A DNA stretch of 58,572 nucleotides from an archaeon (GTDB taxonomy: Archaea > Hydrothermarchaeota > Hydrothermarchaeia > JALTZZ01), in contig JALTZZ010000060.1 in NCBI GenBank assembly GCA_027051165.1, positions 1-58,572 of the forward strand, written 5' to 3'. The position numbers were made by a program, and so were the translations under genes. Below, piece by piece: positions 8,519 through 16,775 of the stretch. The notes below the pieces were generated by a model. It was not told the DNA's origin. It saw nothing but the letters and a program-made list of their open reading frames with translations, and searched no databases. Position 1 is the stretch's first letter; each line of letters starts with the position of its first letter.

Positions 8519-9115
8519 ATGAAGGTTAGCGTGTTATTTAGCTCTGGAAAAGACAGCTCGTTATCTGCACTAATATTAGACAGACTTGGCTACAAAGTAG
8601 AGCTTGTAACAGTAAACTTTGGATTGCTCGATACATACAAATTTGCAGAAGAAACTGCAGAAATACTTGGATTTGACTTTAGAGTTAAGAAGCTTGATAG
8701 CGAAATCCTTGAAAAAGCGTTGGAGATTCTTATTAAGAAGGGATATCCAAACGATGCAATAAACTATCTGCACAGAGTTTCCGTAGAAGAGGTGGCTAAA
8801 GAGGCAGAGAGCGAGGCAGTAGCAGATGGAACAAGAAGAGATGACAGAGTTCCTATGCTGAAGCTTAGCGAAATTAGAAGCATAGAAGATAGATACAACG
8901 TGGAATATATTGCTCCTCTTTGGGGTTTCGGGCACAGAACTATAAAGAGGTTTGTTGAAAGATTTTTTATCGTTGAGATTGATGAAAGCGACAAAGTTAA
9001 AAAAGCCGATTATGAAGCGGAGCTAAGGGAACTGCTAAGAAGAAGAGGATATAATGTTTACAATTATTTTCCAAAGGAGCACATGCAGTCAAGGGTTATC
9101 GGGATTAAACATTAG
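8519..9115 (+). CDS. PP-loop ATPase (COG2117-like)
   Basis: A 198-residue adenine-nucleotide alpha-hydrolase fold protein. The PP-loop is FSSGKDSS at residues 7-14, followed by the typical second motif around VADGTRRDDRVP (about 101). This archaeal group has been described as a predicted subunit related to tRNA thiouridylase. No zinc-ribbon or catalytic Cys pair is seen, so it may need a partner. The gene directly follows sepS, suggesting a link to tRNA maturation or sulfur chemistry. The substrate is unknown. Confidence 0.75.
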   Translation: MKVSVLFSSGKDSSLSALILDRLGYKVELVTVNFGLLDTYKFAEETAEILGFDFRVKKLDSEILEKALEILIKKGYPNDAINYLHRVSVEEVAKEAESEAVADGTRRDDRVPMLKLSEIRSIEDRYNVEYIAPLWGFGHRTIKRFVERFFIVEIDESDKVKKADYEAELRELLRRRGYNVYNYFPKEHMQSRVIGIKH

Positions 9116-9188
9116 AAAAATTTTATGGTAAAACCGCAGTTTTAAAAGTTGCAGAACATTTATAAAGGTTAACAAAAGATTCTATTTC

Positions 9189-10412
9189 ATGATTTTAAGG
9201 AACTGCAAAGCCTTGATAAATGGAAAGATCGAGGAGGTAGACATTTTAATCGAAGGAGAAAGAATAAAAAAAGTTGGTAAAATAATTAGGGGCGATGAAT
9301 CAATAAATATAAGAAAGAAGATCGTTATTCCAGCATTTATAGATGTTCATGTTCATCTGAGAGATTTTAAAGAAAGACACAAAGAAACAATAGAAACGGG
9401 AACGAAGGCAGCAATTTCAAGTGGAATAACAACTCTGATAGAGATGCCAAATACGGAGCCGAGCATAGATAATATGGAAAATTTAAAAAAAAGGATCAGC
9501 ATAATAAACAAAAAAAGCTATGTGGATGTGGGGATATTTTTTAAATTTACAGATAAGATTGAAAAAGATGTTGAGGATGTTTTTGGATATAAATTCTATA
9601 TGGATAAGCCGTTTAGCGATGAAACATTCATAAAATCGTTTGAACTTGGAAAAATAGTTTGTTATCATGCAGAAGATTATAAAATAATAGAAGAAAATAA
9701 AAAAAAGTTTAGAGAACATCATAAGATAAGGAACTGCAAAGCAGAAGTCATAGCTATACAAAAAGTTGCAAAAAATGCATTAATAAAAAGAAAAAAAGTT
9801 CATATATGTCACATATCCTGCAGCGATTCTCTCAAATATTTAAATGAATATACAACATGCGAGGTTACACCTCATCATCTGCTTTTAAACAAGGAGCATT
9901 ACGAGGAATACGGCGGTATAGCTAAGGTAAATCCACCACTAAAATCGAAAAAAGACAACATATATTTATTAGAAGCTTTAAAAAAAGGCAAAATTGATAT
10001 TATAGCAAGCGATCATGCACCCCATTCTATATCTGAGAAGGAAAGCGAGGATTCACCTTCTGGAATTCCAAACCTCGACGTGATGGCAAAAATTTTTCTT
10101 ACGCTTGTAAAAAGAAATGTTATATCTCTTTATGATCTATGGAGACTCTATTCAAGAAATCCAGCGGAAATATTCGGAATAAAAGAAAAAGGTTATTTAA
10201 GAGAAGGATACTATGCGGATATGGTTGTAGTAGATTTTGATGCCAAAGGAAAAATAGATCCAGATGAGTTCTTTTCCAAGGCAAAATATTCCCCTTTTGA
10301 AGGATTCAAGTATCATGGCGACGTAGAAATCGTTTTTTTAAGAGGGAAAATTGTTTACTACGATGGGGATATCGTTGAAAAGCGGGGAAGGTTTATTTTT
10401 AGAGATTTTTAA
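9189..10412 (+). CDS. pyrC: Dihydroorotase
   Basis: An amidohydrolase of pyrimidine synthesis closing carbamoyl-aspartate to dihydroorotate. 407 residues with the metal motif DVHVHLRD (about 54), EMPNTEPS (about 88), a likely carboxylated Lys in YKFYMDK (about 135), HICHIS (about 203), TPHHLLL (about 224) and the catalytic Asp in ASDHAPHS (about 274). All key residues are present. A TATA-like tttataaag lies 22-29 nt before the ATG without a Shine-Dalgarno, so the message is probably leaderless. It is monocistronic or read into the DUF763 gene 23 bp later. Confidence 0.93.
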   Translation: MILRNCKALINGKIEEVDILIEGERIKKVGKIIRGDESINIRKKIVIPAFIDVHVHLRDFKERHKETIETGTKAAISSGITTLIEMPNTEPSIDNMENLKKRISIINKKSYVDVGIFFKFTDKIEKDVEDVFGYKFYMDKPFSDETFIKSFELGKIVCYHAEDYKIIEENKKKFREHHKIRNCKAEVIAIQKVAKNALIKRKKVHICHISCSDSLKYLNEYTTCEVTPHHLLLNKEHYEEYGGIAKVNPPLKSKKDNIYLLEALKKGKIDIIASDHAPHSISEKESEDSPSGIPNLDVMAKIFLTLVKRNVISLYDLWRLYSRNPAEIFGIKEKGYLREGYYADMVVVDFDAKGKIDPDEFFSKAKYSPFEGFKYHGDVEIVFLRGKIVYYDGDIVEKRGRFIFRDF

Positions 10413-10435
10413 TCGTTAATCTAATATTTTCTTTT

Positions 10436-11530
10436 ATGGAAAAAACTGGTGTAGTGGAGCTTCCGCTGCACTATGGAAAAGCTCCTAAATGGCTGCTTAT
10501 AAGAATGGAAAAGCTCTCAAGAGAGATATTCAAGCTTATTGTTGAAGAATTTGAAGCAGATGGAGCTGTTAAGAGGCTCAGCGATCCTCTTTGGTTTCAA
10601 GCCCTTGCATGCGTTCTTGGCTTCGACTGGCACAGCAGCGGCACTACAACGGTCGTTACTGGGGTTCTGAAGAGCACGTTGAGCTTAGAGGAGCATGGAA
10701 TAGGTGTGGCTGGCGGCAAAGGTAAAAAAGCTCTTGAGGCTCAGAATGATATAGAAGTTATAGGGGAAAAACTTGGTTTAAGCGAGAGTAGAATTGAGGA
10801 AATTAAAAAAGCAAGTAAATTAACAGCTAAGGTTGACAACAGCCTTGTTCAAGATGGATACGATCTGTATCATCACGTAGTCTTCATATCTGAGAACTCT
10901 TGGAGCGTTGTTCAGCAGGGGATGAACATAAAAGATAGGTATGCAAGAAGATATCACTGGTTTAAAACAAAAAACTTTTTGAACGATCCACATGCTGGAA
11001 TAGCCTCTCAGAGAATTGAAAAAAAGGTTTTAAATCTTGCAAGCAAGAAGAGCGAGGAAACAAGAAAAGCATGCTTAGATCTTCTCAAGGAAAATCCAAA
11101 CACTCTAAAAAGTATCTTTTCTGGAAAAATTCTAAAAAAATACGAAAAAAGGCATGGACAACTTACATTAACCGGGGAAAAGGTTATAAGGCTTCCTTGG
11201 AAGTTTGACTGGAGCGTAGCAAGGAAAGTTTACGAAATCCAGCCGAAGAATTTTGAGGAGCTTTTAATGATCAGAGGGATAGGCAAAGCCACAATAAGGG
11301 CACTTGCACTTGTATCTGAAATTATATATGGAACGGAGATAGATTGGCAGGATCCAGCAAAATATTCTTTTGCATTTGGTGGAAAGGATGGAATACCATA
11401 TCCAGTAAACGTTAAGAGAATGGACACGATTATTAATATACTGCGTTCTTTTATAGAAGAATGCAGAGTTGATGATAAACTAAAGAGATATAGTCTAAAA
11501 AAGCTTGCCAAAATTAGCCGAGAGGTATAA
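10436..11530 (+). CDS. DUF763 family protein
   Basis: 364 residues of the DUF763 family found in archaea and thermophilic bacteria. It has GVVELPLHYGKAPKWL at the start, the DPLWFQALACVLGFDWHSSG block (about 50-70), KVDNSLVQDGYDLYHH (about 132) and a helix-hairpin-helix-like segment MIRGIGKATIRAL (about 277). The late HhH suggests nucleic-acid contact. The biochemical role is unknown. It ends 2 bp before coaBC with a GAGGT ribosome site overlapping its stop, so it is cotranscribed with CoA genes. Confidence 0.85.
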   Translation: MEKTGVVELPLHYGKAPKWLLIRMEKLSREIFKLIVEEFEADGAVKRLSDPLWFQALACVLGFDWHSSGTTTVVTGVLKSTLSLEEHGIGVAGGKGKKALEAQNDIEVIGEKLGLSESRIEEIKKASKLTAKVDNSLVQDGYDLYHHVVFISENSWSVVQQGMNIKDRYARRYHWFKTKNFLNDPHAGIASQRIEKKVLNLASKKSEETRKACLDLLKENPNTLKSIFSGKILKKYEKRHGQLTLTGEKVIRLPWKFDWSVARKVYEIQPKNFEELLMIRGIGKATIRALALVSEIIYGTEIDWQDPAKYSFAFGGKDGIPYPVNVKRMDTIINILRSFIEECRVDDKLKRYSLKKLAKISREV

Positions 11531-11532
11531 AA

Positions 11533-12696
11533 ATGGCGTTAGAAATAAAAAGCAGGAAGCTTGAAGGCAAAAGAGTAGCTCTGTGCGTAACTGGAAGCGT
11601 TGCAGCAATACTTGCACCGAAGCTTGCAAGAGAGCTTAGAAGGCATGGAGCTTATGTAAAGCCCTATATGACAAAAAACGCAACAAAAATTATCCATCCC
11701 TATGCACTTGAGTGGGCATGCGGAGAGGAGGTTGTTTTAAATTTAACGGGTAAAATGGAACATCTTGAAAAGTTTGATATAGTTTTAATAGCCCCAGCAA
11801 CCGCAAATACAATATCCAAGATAGCATGTGGAATCGCAGATAACGCTGTAACAACGCTTGCTCTCTGCAGCGAGAACGTCGTTTTGGCACCAGCAATGCA
11901 TGAGGAGATGTTTAGAAGTAAAGTTATTGCCGAAAATTTGGAAAAACTCAAAAAGATGGGTTTTACCATAGTTGAACCGTATATTAAGGAAGGTTCTGCA
12001 AAGATGGCTGATATAGACGAAATAGTTGATTTCTGCATTAGAAGTATCTATAAAAAAAGTTTATCCAAAAGGAAAATTTTAATAACCGCTGGAGCAACGC
12101 AAGAGAGAATTGATCCTGTAAGGGTGATTACAAACAGAAGCTCTGGAAAAATGGGTTTAGCCTTAGCAAAGGAAGCTTTTTTTAGAGGTGCGGAGGTTTT
12201 TACGGTTCTCGGATCTGCTAGTGTGGAATTTCCAAGATACCTAAAAAAAATATATGTAGAAAGCTCATCTGAAATGCTTAGAGCTGTTAAAGAGATTATA
12301 GATGAATGCGATGTATTTATATCCGTAGCCGCAGTATCAGATTTCAAGCCAAAAACAACATATAAAAAAAAGATAAGAACAAAGGAAAAAATTATTTTAG
12401 AGCTAATTTCAACAAAAAAAATCTTGGAAGAGGTAAAGGATAAAGATGTTGTGAAGGTTGGATTTAAAGCATTATATAATGTTTCTGAAAAAGAACTAAT
12501 AAAATCGGCTAAAGATCTTCTTGAAAAGAGAAATTTAGATGTTGTAGTTGCAAACGATCTTGCAAAAAACTACTTTGGCTCAGATAAAACCGAGGCATTT
12601 ATAGTAACGAAAGATGATGTTATAAGGTTTTCTGGAAGAAAAGAGGATGTTGCAGAGAAAATAATGGACGTGGTTGAGAATTTTCTGCTGAGATGA
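11533..12696 (+). CDS. coaBC: Phosphopantothenoylcysteine decarboxylase / phosphopantothenate-cysteine ligase
   Basis: A bifunctional CoA enzyme of 387 residues. The N-terminal flavoprotein half (CoaC) shows VTGSVAAILAPKLAREL and the PAMHEEMF segment (about 119). The C-terminal ligase half (CoaB) starts near ILITAGATQERIDPVR (about 182), with NRSSGKMG and the later VVANDL (about 340). The start ATG has GAGGT at the correct distance. The stop overlaps the pantoate kinase start (ATGA), so both CoA steps are translationally coupled. Confidence 0.93.
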   Translation: MALEIKSRKLEGKRVALCVTGSVAAILAPKLARELRRHGAYVKPYMTKNATKIIHPYALEWACGEEVVLNLTGKMEHLEKFDIVLIAPATANTISKIACGIADNAVTTLALCSENVVLAPAMHEEMFRSKVIAENLEKLKKMGFTIVEPYIKEGSAKMADIDEIVDFCIRSIYKKSLSKRKILITAGATQERIDPVRVITNRSSGKMGLALAKEAFFRGAEVFTVLGSASVEFPRYLKKIYVESSSEMLRAVKEIIDECDVFISVAAVSDFKPKTTYKKKIRTKEKIILELISTKKILEEVKDKDVVKVGFKALYNVSEKELIKSAKDLLEKRNLDVVVANDLAKNYFGSDKTEAFIVTKDDVIRFSGRKEDVAEKIMDVVENFLLR

Positions 12697-13574
12697 TAGA
12701 TATGTCAATTAGAGTAAAATTTCCGTCGAGCATAACTGGTTTTTTCTCGATAAAGAAGCATAAAGATCCTTTGAGAAAGGGCTCGCTTGGTGCTGGAGTC
12801 GTTATCGAGGAGGGTGTGGAAACAGGGCTGAGAATTTCCAGCAGCACAAGCTTTCATGTTTATACATACATAAATGGCAAAAAATGCGAGTGCAAAACTA
12901 CTAAGAGGGCTGTAAAAATATTTTTTGATAAGTTTGATATAGAAGAAAGGTATAGAATCGAAATTTTTCATGAAATAAAAGTTCCGATAGCACAGGGTTT
13001 TGGAACATCCGCTGGAATGGCTTTGGGTGCTGTAAAATGCCTGAATGAATTCTTCAATATCGGGCTATCTTTGAAGGAGATAGGGAATGTTGCGCACGTT
13101 GCAGAAGTATTGGAAAAAACGGGTTTGGGAAGCGTTGTAGGTGAGCTCAGCAAAGGTATATTTATAAGGCTTAAGGAGGGTGCTCCCAGTGTAGCTAAGG
13201 TTGATTCTATAGATTACGACGGATTTTTCGTATGTGCAAAAGTTGGAGAGCCCATACCAACAAAAAATATAATCTCGAAGGAAAAAATTATAAAGAGGAT
13301 AAACGAGCTTGGGGATTTTTGCTTGAATGAGTTTTTAAAAAATAAAACTCCAGAAAACTTCTTAAGGATATCAAAATATTTCGCAGAAAACTTAAGAATT
13401 GGGGATATAAATGTTCTGAAAATTATAAAAAAGCTTGAAGATAGAGGATATATATTTTCTCAGACGATGGTGGGTAACTATATATTTACACTAACACAAA
13501 AGCCAGAGGAAGTTTTGAGCGTGCTTGAAGAACTTGGTTTAAATGGAATTGCTTATAATGTAAAAAGAAGTTAA
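12693..13574 (+). CDS. Pantoate kinase (GHMP family)
   Basis: An archaeal pantoate kinase that phosphorylates pantoate ahead of 4-phosphopantoate-beta-alanine ligation, the archaeal variant of the CoA pathway. 293 residues with the N-terminal strand KFPSSITGFF, the GHMP ATP loop PIAQGFGTSAGMALGA (about 97-113) and a C-terminal GHMP-type domain. It overlaps coaBC by 4 nt. The phosphopantothenate synthetase is not in the window. Confidence 0.88.
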   Translation: MIDMSIRVKFPSSITGFFSIKKHKDPLRKGSLGAGVVIEEGVETGLRISSSTSFHVYTYINGKKCECKTTKRAVKIFFDKFDIEERYRIEIFHEIKVPIAQGFGTSAGMALGAVKCLNEFFNIGLSLKEIGNVAHVAEVLEKTGLGSVVGELSKGIFIRLKEGAPSVAKVDSIDYDGFFVCAKVGEPIPTKNIISKEKIIKRINELGDFCLNEFLKNKTPENFLRISKYFAENLRIGDINVLKIIKKLEDRGYIFSQTMVGNYIFTLTQKPEEVLSVLEELGLNGIAYNVKRS

Positions 13575-13578
13575 ATGA

Positions 13579-14085
13579 TTTTACTCTGTTGCAAGTATTA
13601 TATATGCACTGCATAAGAATAAGAGGGGGCACAAGTGGTATAAATTCCATGGGATAGTATTCAGCTTAGGTTACAGAAATATTGAAGAGGAGTTTATATT
13701 AAGCAGGAGGCTCAGGAAGATTATAAACTTAAAGAGAGTTCCGTGTTATACAACGATATACAGGGTTGTAGGAAAGTTAACGGAAGAAGAAGCGAAGAAA
13801 ATTTTTGAAGAGAGTAAAGAACTTTTTAAAGAGGAAGGTAACGTTTTAGCATGCGATTCTACTGGCATTAGGGATGATAACAGAAGCTCTTACTACGAAG
13901 CGGGATCCGGGAAAAAAGAAAAGCACTGGCATGTTCATATCGCTGATGCAAGCAACATTTCAGTGCTCTCTCAGAGAATTGTTATATGCACAAGCTCAGA
14001 TTTCTTAGCTGATGTGAAAAACGAAAAACACATAGTCACAGATTCTGGCTTCGATTGCTTGGCAACTGGAGCTTCGCAATTTTAA
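13579..14085 (+). pseudogene. Truncated IS5/IS4-like DDE transposase
   Basis: The frame has no start codon and encodes a transposase middle part. It holds KRVPCYTTIYRVVGKLTEEE (helical DNA-binding part), then ACDSTGIRDD with the first catalytic Asp, HVHIADASN, and IVTDSGFD with the second Asp. It stops at 14083-14085 before the region that would hold the catalytic Glu. The missing N-terminus and C-terminus show decay. No clear terminal inverted repeats are visible. It lies directly between the CoA genes and the putative origin. Confidence 0.7.
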
Positions 14086-14384
14086 AACCTATTAAAGTTC
14101 AAGTCTAAAAATATCTTAAACTCTTCCTCGTCAATGTGAAAAAAGATTGCTCTGCAAAACTTATAGGCGATAGAGTTAAATCCCGCTTATGTAAGTTCTG
14201 CTAATCACCGCTTGCTACAACATCTATCTTTTTTACTTATTTGTTACTTTTTTTATCCTTGTTATCTAAACTTACAAAAGAGTAATTTGATAAAAATAAA
14301 ATCTAAGAAAAATCAAAGAAAAAGAACTCACTTAAATCAAAGATCATGCTCCTGTAGCTAACCACATAACATTCAAGAGAGAGA

Positions 14385-14406
14385 CCCCCTTTATTTCCAC
14401 TGGAAC
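14385..14406 (-). promoter_or_regulatory. Origin recognition box 1
   Basis: The plus strand reads CCCCCTTTATTTCCACTGGA plus AC, the reverse complement of an archaeal ORB (TTCCANTGGAAA-type dyad followed by a G-string). It faces away from cdc6 and shares a TCTCTC extension with box 2. Confidence 0.72.
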
Positions 14407-14512
14407 TCAACTCCCTTCATAGGTTGGATCTTAACCCCTTTGCAAAAGACCTCATACAAGCGAAGAGACATGCTCATATAATTGCGAGCTAAGCTATACA
14501 TAATATTTTCCA

Positions 14513-14747
14513 ATAAAAGGACATTTAATTATTAATTATCAAAAAACGGTTAAGATATTTTTATAAATTGCCGACGAAAGGGCAAATCTTTCTTAAACAG
14601 TTGCTGAAATTAACTTTAAAATTTTAAGATTAAATTATTCTTTTCAATTTCTCAGTAAAGCTGTAGAATTTTTGCACATTTTTCGACAATATAATTTAAA
14701 AACAGAAGCTATATAATAATCTATGAAAAAATTTAATGTCCTTTTAT
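14513..14747. repeat. Imperfect 17-bp inverted repeat in AT-rich origin DNA
   Basis: ATAAAAGGACATTTAAT at 14513-14529 is repeated in inverted orientation at 14731-14747 with one mismatch. The two arms bracket the most AT-rich part of the putative origin. It could be an origin feature or the ends of a miniature transposon. Confidence 0.5.
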
Positions 14748-14821
14748 CAGAATGCATAAATATTAAGTTAAAAAGGAAGAATATATGTGATTGACTCTCG
14801 CATTTTGCAAGGGGGTTAATT

Positions 14822-15289
14822 TTAATAAATAACATAAAGCAATAAATAGACAGCTATACCAGATAAAAATGAGAGAACCCATGTAAACAATGTTATTTTT
14901 CCTATTTTTCTATGTTTTTTAATGTTTTCATCTTTCATTTTCTTTTCTCTTCTATCGAAGTTTTTTAGTCCATTATAAATCATAAAACATGCCAAAGCTA
15001 AGACAACAATAGAAATTAATGAATGGAATACTACTGTTGGAATGTATATAAATTTATAAACGGTAACGGGACCCTTAAACTCTGTCCTTCCCTCAATTAA
15101 AGATTTTATCATGTAGCTTACAAGGAAGGCAACGTCCAGTAGAAACGCGCTTATCATAAACTTTGGATGAAGGTTGAAATTTCTTTTTCTTGCAAAATAG
15201 TAGCCAGTAAAAAACATTACAGTCACGAGAACTTCGAGAGTAAGTGAAATGTCGGAATATAAGCTTGCTCTGGTTCCATATATTCCCAT
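14822..15289 (-). CDS. DUF420 membrane protein
   Basis: 155 residues, about four transmembrane helices, with conserved-looking His residues in NLHPKFMISAF, VVFHSLISIVV and KHRKIGKITLFTW. The pattern matches the DUF420 family, small membrane proteins often linked to haem-copper oxidase or cytochrome assembly. The location inside the origin region is unusual but the gene looks intact. The alternative is an unclassified four-helix membrane protein. Confidence 0.65.
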   Translation of the reverse strand: MGIYGTRASLYSDISLTLEVLVTVMFFTGYYFARKRNFNLHPKFMISAFLLDVAFLVSYMIKSLIEGRTEFKGPVTVYKFIYIPTVVFHSLISIVVLALACFMIYNGLKNFDRREKKMKDENIKKHRKIGKITLFTWVLSFLSGIAVYLLLYVIY

Positions 15290-15324
15290 GTATAAAAGTT
15301 ATGTTGGTTGGTATATAAAAATAT

Positions 15325-15346
15325 TTCTCCACAAGAAATAAAGGGG
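15325..15346 (+). promoter_or_regulatory. Origin recognition box 2
   Basis: TTCTCCACAAGAAATAAAGG plus GG, followed by TCTCTCC. It keeps the AAATAAAGGGG-TCTCTC part of box 1 and a weakened CCAC..G dyad half. It points toward cdc6, inverted relative to box 1. Confidence 0.6.
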
Positions 15347-15542
15347 TCTCTCCGATTAATCCAACATCAATTTTTTATGAATATATTCTTTATAGTAATT
15401 AAAAATGGTCTCGTAGATAATTTTTGGATAAGGAGTAGCATGGAAAAGGCTTAAATAGTAAACCATGTAGGTGGGATATAAAACTTACGCTTGAGCACAG
15501 TTGCTTAAATTTTTTCAAAAAATTTTGAGGGGAGATAAAAGG

Positions 15543-16775
15543 ATGAATGTCAACGCTTTAGAGAACATATTCGAGCCTTTCCTTAAAAAAGAACCGATAT
15601 TTATTAATAAGGAAGTGTTGAGGCACACATACACACCAAGCGAACTGCCACATAGGGAGAATGAGATAAAGCAGATTGCTGGAATACTTGCACCTGCACT
15701 TAAAGGGGAGACACCATCAAACATACTCATATACGGTAAAACCGGAACTGGAAAGACTATAGTATCAAAATTTGTTTGCAGAGAGCTTGAAAAAGCTGCA
15801 AAGAAGTTCAATGCTAATTTAAGATGCATATATATAAACTGTGAGATAGTTGACACAAAATATAGAATACTTGCAAATCTTTCAAGGGAATTTGGTAAGA
15901 GTGTTCCATTTACAGGTTGGCCAACAGATAAAGTATATAATGCATTTAAAAGAGCAATAGATTCAAAAAAACAAGTTGTAATAATACTCCTTGATGAAAT
16001 TGATAAGCTTGTGGCAAAAAACAGCACAGACGTTATCTACACATTAACAAGGATAAATTCCGAGCTAAAAAATGCAAAGGTAAGTTTGATTGGCATAAGT
16101 AACGATCTAAAGTTTACCCAGTATTTAGATTCAAGAATAAAAAGCTCTTTAGGAGAAGAAGAGATAGTTTTCGCTCCATACAATGCAAAACAACTTGAGG
16201 ACATTCTTAAGCAGAGGGCAGAGCTTGCATTTAAAGAAGGCGTTCTTGAAGAGGGTGTAATACCCCTCTGTGCAGCCTTGGCTGCAAGGGAGCATGGAGA
16301 TGCAAGAAAAGCTCTCGATCTTTTAAGAATAAGCGGTGAAATTGCAGAAAGAGAGGGAGCAAGCAAGGTTACAGAAGCTCATGTGAGAAAAGCGAAGGAT
16401 AAAATAGAGAGTGATAACATTGCAGAGGCTGTGAGAACTCTACCAACTCAGAGCAAAATAGTTTTATATGCAATTATAGTATTAGAGGAAAGTAAAGATA
16501 AAGTCGCAACAACAGGAGAGGTTTATGAAGTGTATAAGAACCTCTGCAGAATAGCTGGTGTGGACATACTAACGCAACGTAGAGTAAGTGACCTAATTAG
16601 CGAGCTCGACACGTTGGGTATAGTAAATTCTCGTGTTGTTAGCAAAGGCAGATATGGAAGAACAAAGGAAATAAAGCTCAGCGTTGATATACAACAACTA
16701 AGAGATCTGCTCAGAGAGGATTATAAACTTAGTGGAATAGAATACAAAATACCAAGACAGAGGAGATTGTTTTGA
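15543..16775 (+). CDS. cdc6: Orc1/Cdc6 replication initiator
   Basis: The origin-binding AAA+ initiator and helicase loader. It has Walker A YGKTGTGKT (about 65), Walker B IILLDEIDKLV (about 147), a sensor region around LIGISNDLKF (about 180) and a C-terminal winged helix. The ORF opens at 15501, but ATG 15543 is preferred because GGGGAG lies 7-12 nt upstream and the N-terminus then matches the family. Its stop overlaps the TTG start of DP1, giving an initiator-polymerase operon next to the putative oriC. Confidence 0.93.
   Translation: MNVNALENIFEPFLKKEPIFINKEVLRHTYTPSELPHRENEIKQIAGILAPALKGETPSNILIYGKTGTGKTIVSKFVCRELEKAAKKFNANLRCIYINCEIVDTKYRILANLSREFGKSVPFTGWPTDKVYNAFKRAIDSKKQVVIILLDEIDKLVAKNSTDVIYTLTRINSELKNAKVSLIGISNDLKFTQYLDSRIKSSLGEEEIVFAPYNAKQLEDILKQRAELAFKEGVLEEGVIPLCAALAAREHGDARKALDLLRISGEIAEREGASKVTEAHVRKAKDKIESDNIAEAVRTLPTQSKIVLYAIIVLEESKDKVATTGEVYEVYKNLCRIAGVDILTQRRVSDLISELDTLGIVNSRVVSKGRYGRTKEIKLSVDIQQLRDLLREDYKLSGIEYKIPRQRRLF

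Larger units (their letters stand above)
14086..15542. other. oriC: Putative chromosomal replication origin (oriC) region
   Basis: The DNA between the IS remnant and cdc6 holds two origin-recognition-box-like sites in opposite orientation (14385-14406 and 15325-15346), very AT-rich DNA at about 14500-14820 suitable as an unwinding element, and a 17-bp imperfect inverted repeat (14513-14529 / 14731-14747). The following genes are Cdc6/Orc1 and DP1, as at other euryarchaeal origins. A small membrane-protein gene lies inside the region. Apart from these elements, no gene is supported in 14086-14821. Confidence 0.72.

Noticed and set aside
13575-13616. Short ORF starting at ATG 13575 as N-terminus of the transposase
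   Set aside because: It is in a different frame and stops after 13 codons. At best it shows that the IS remnant is frameshifted.
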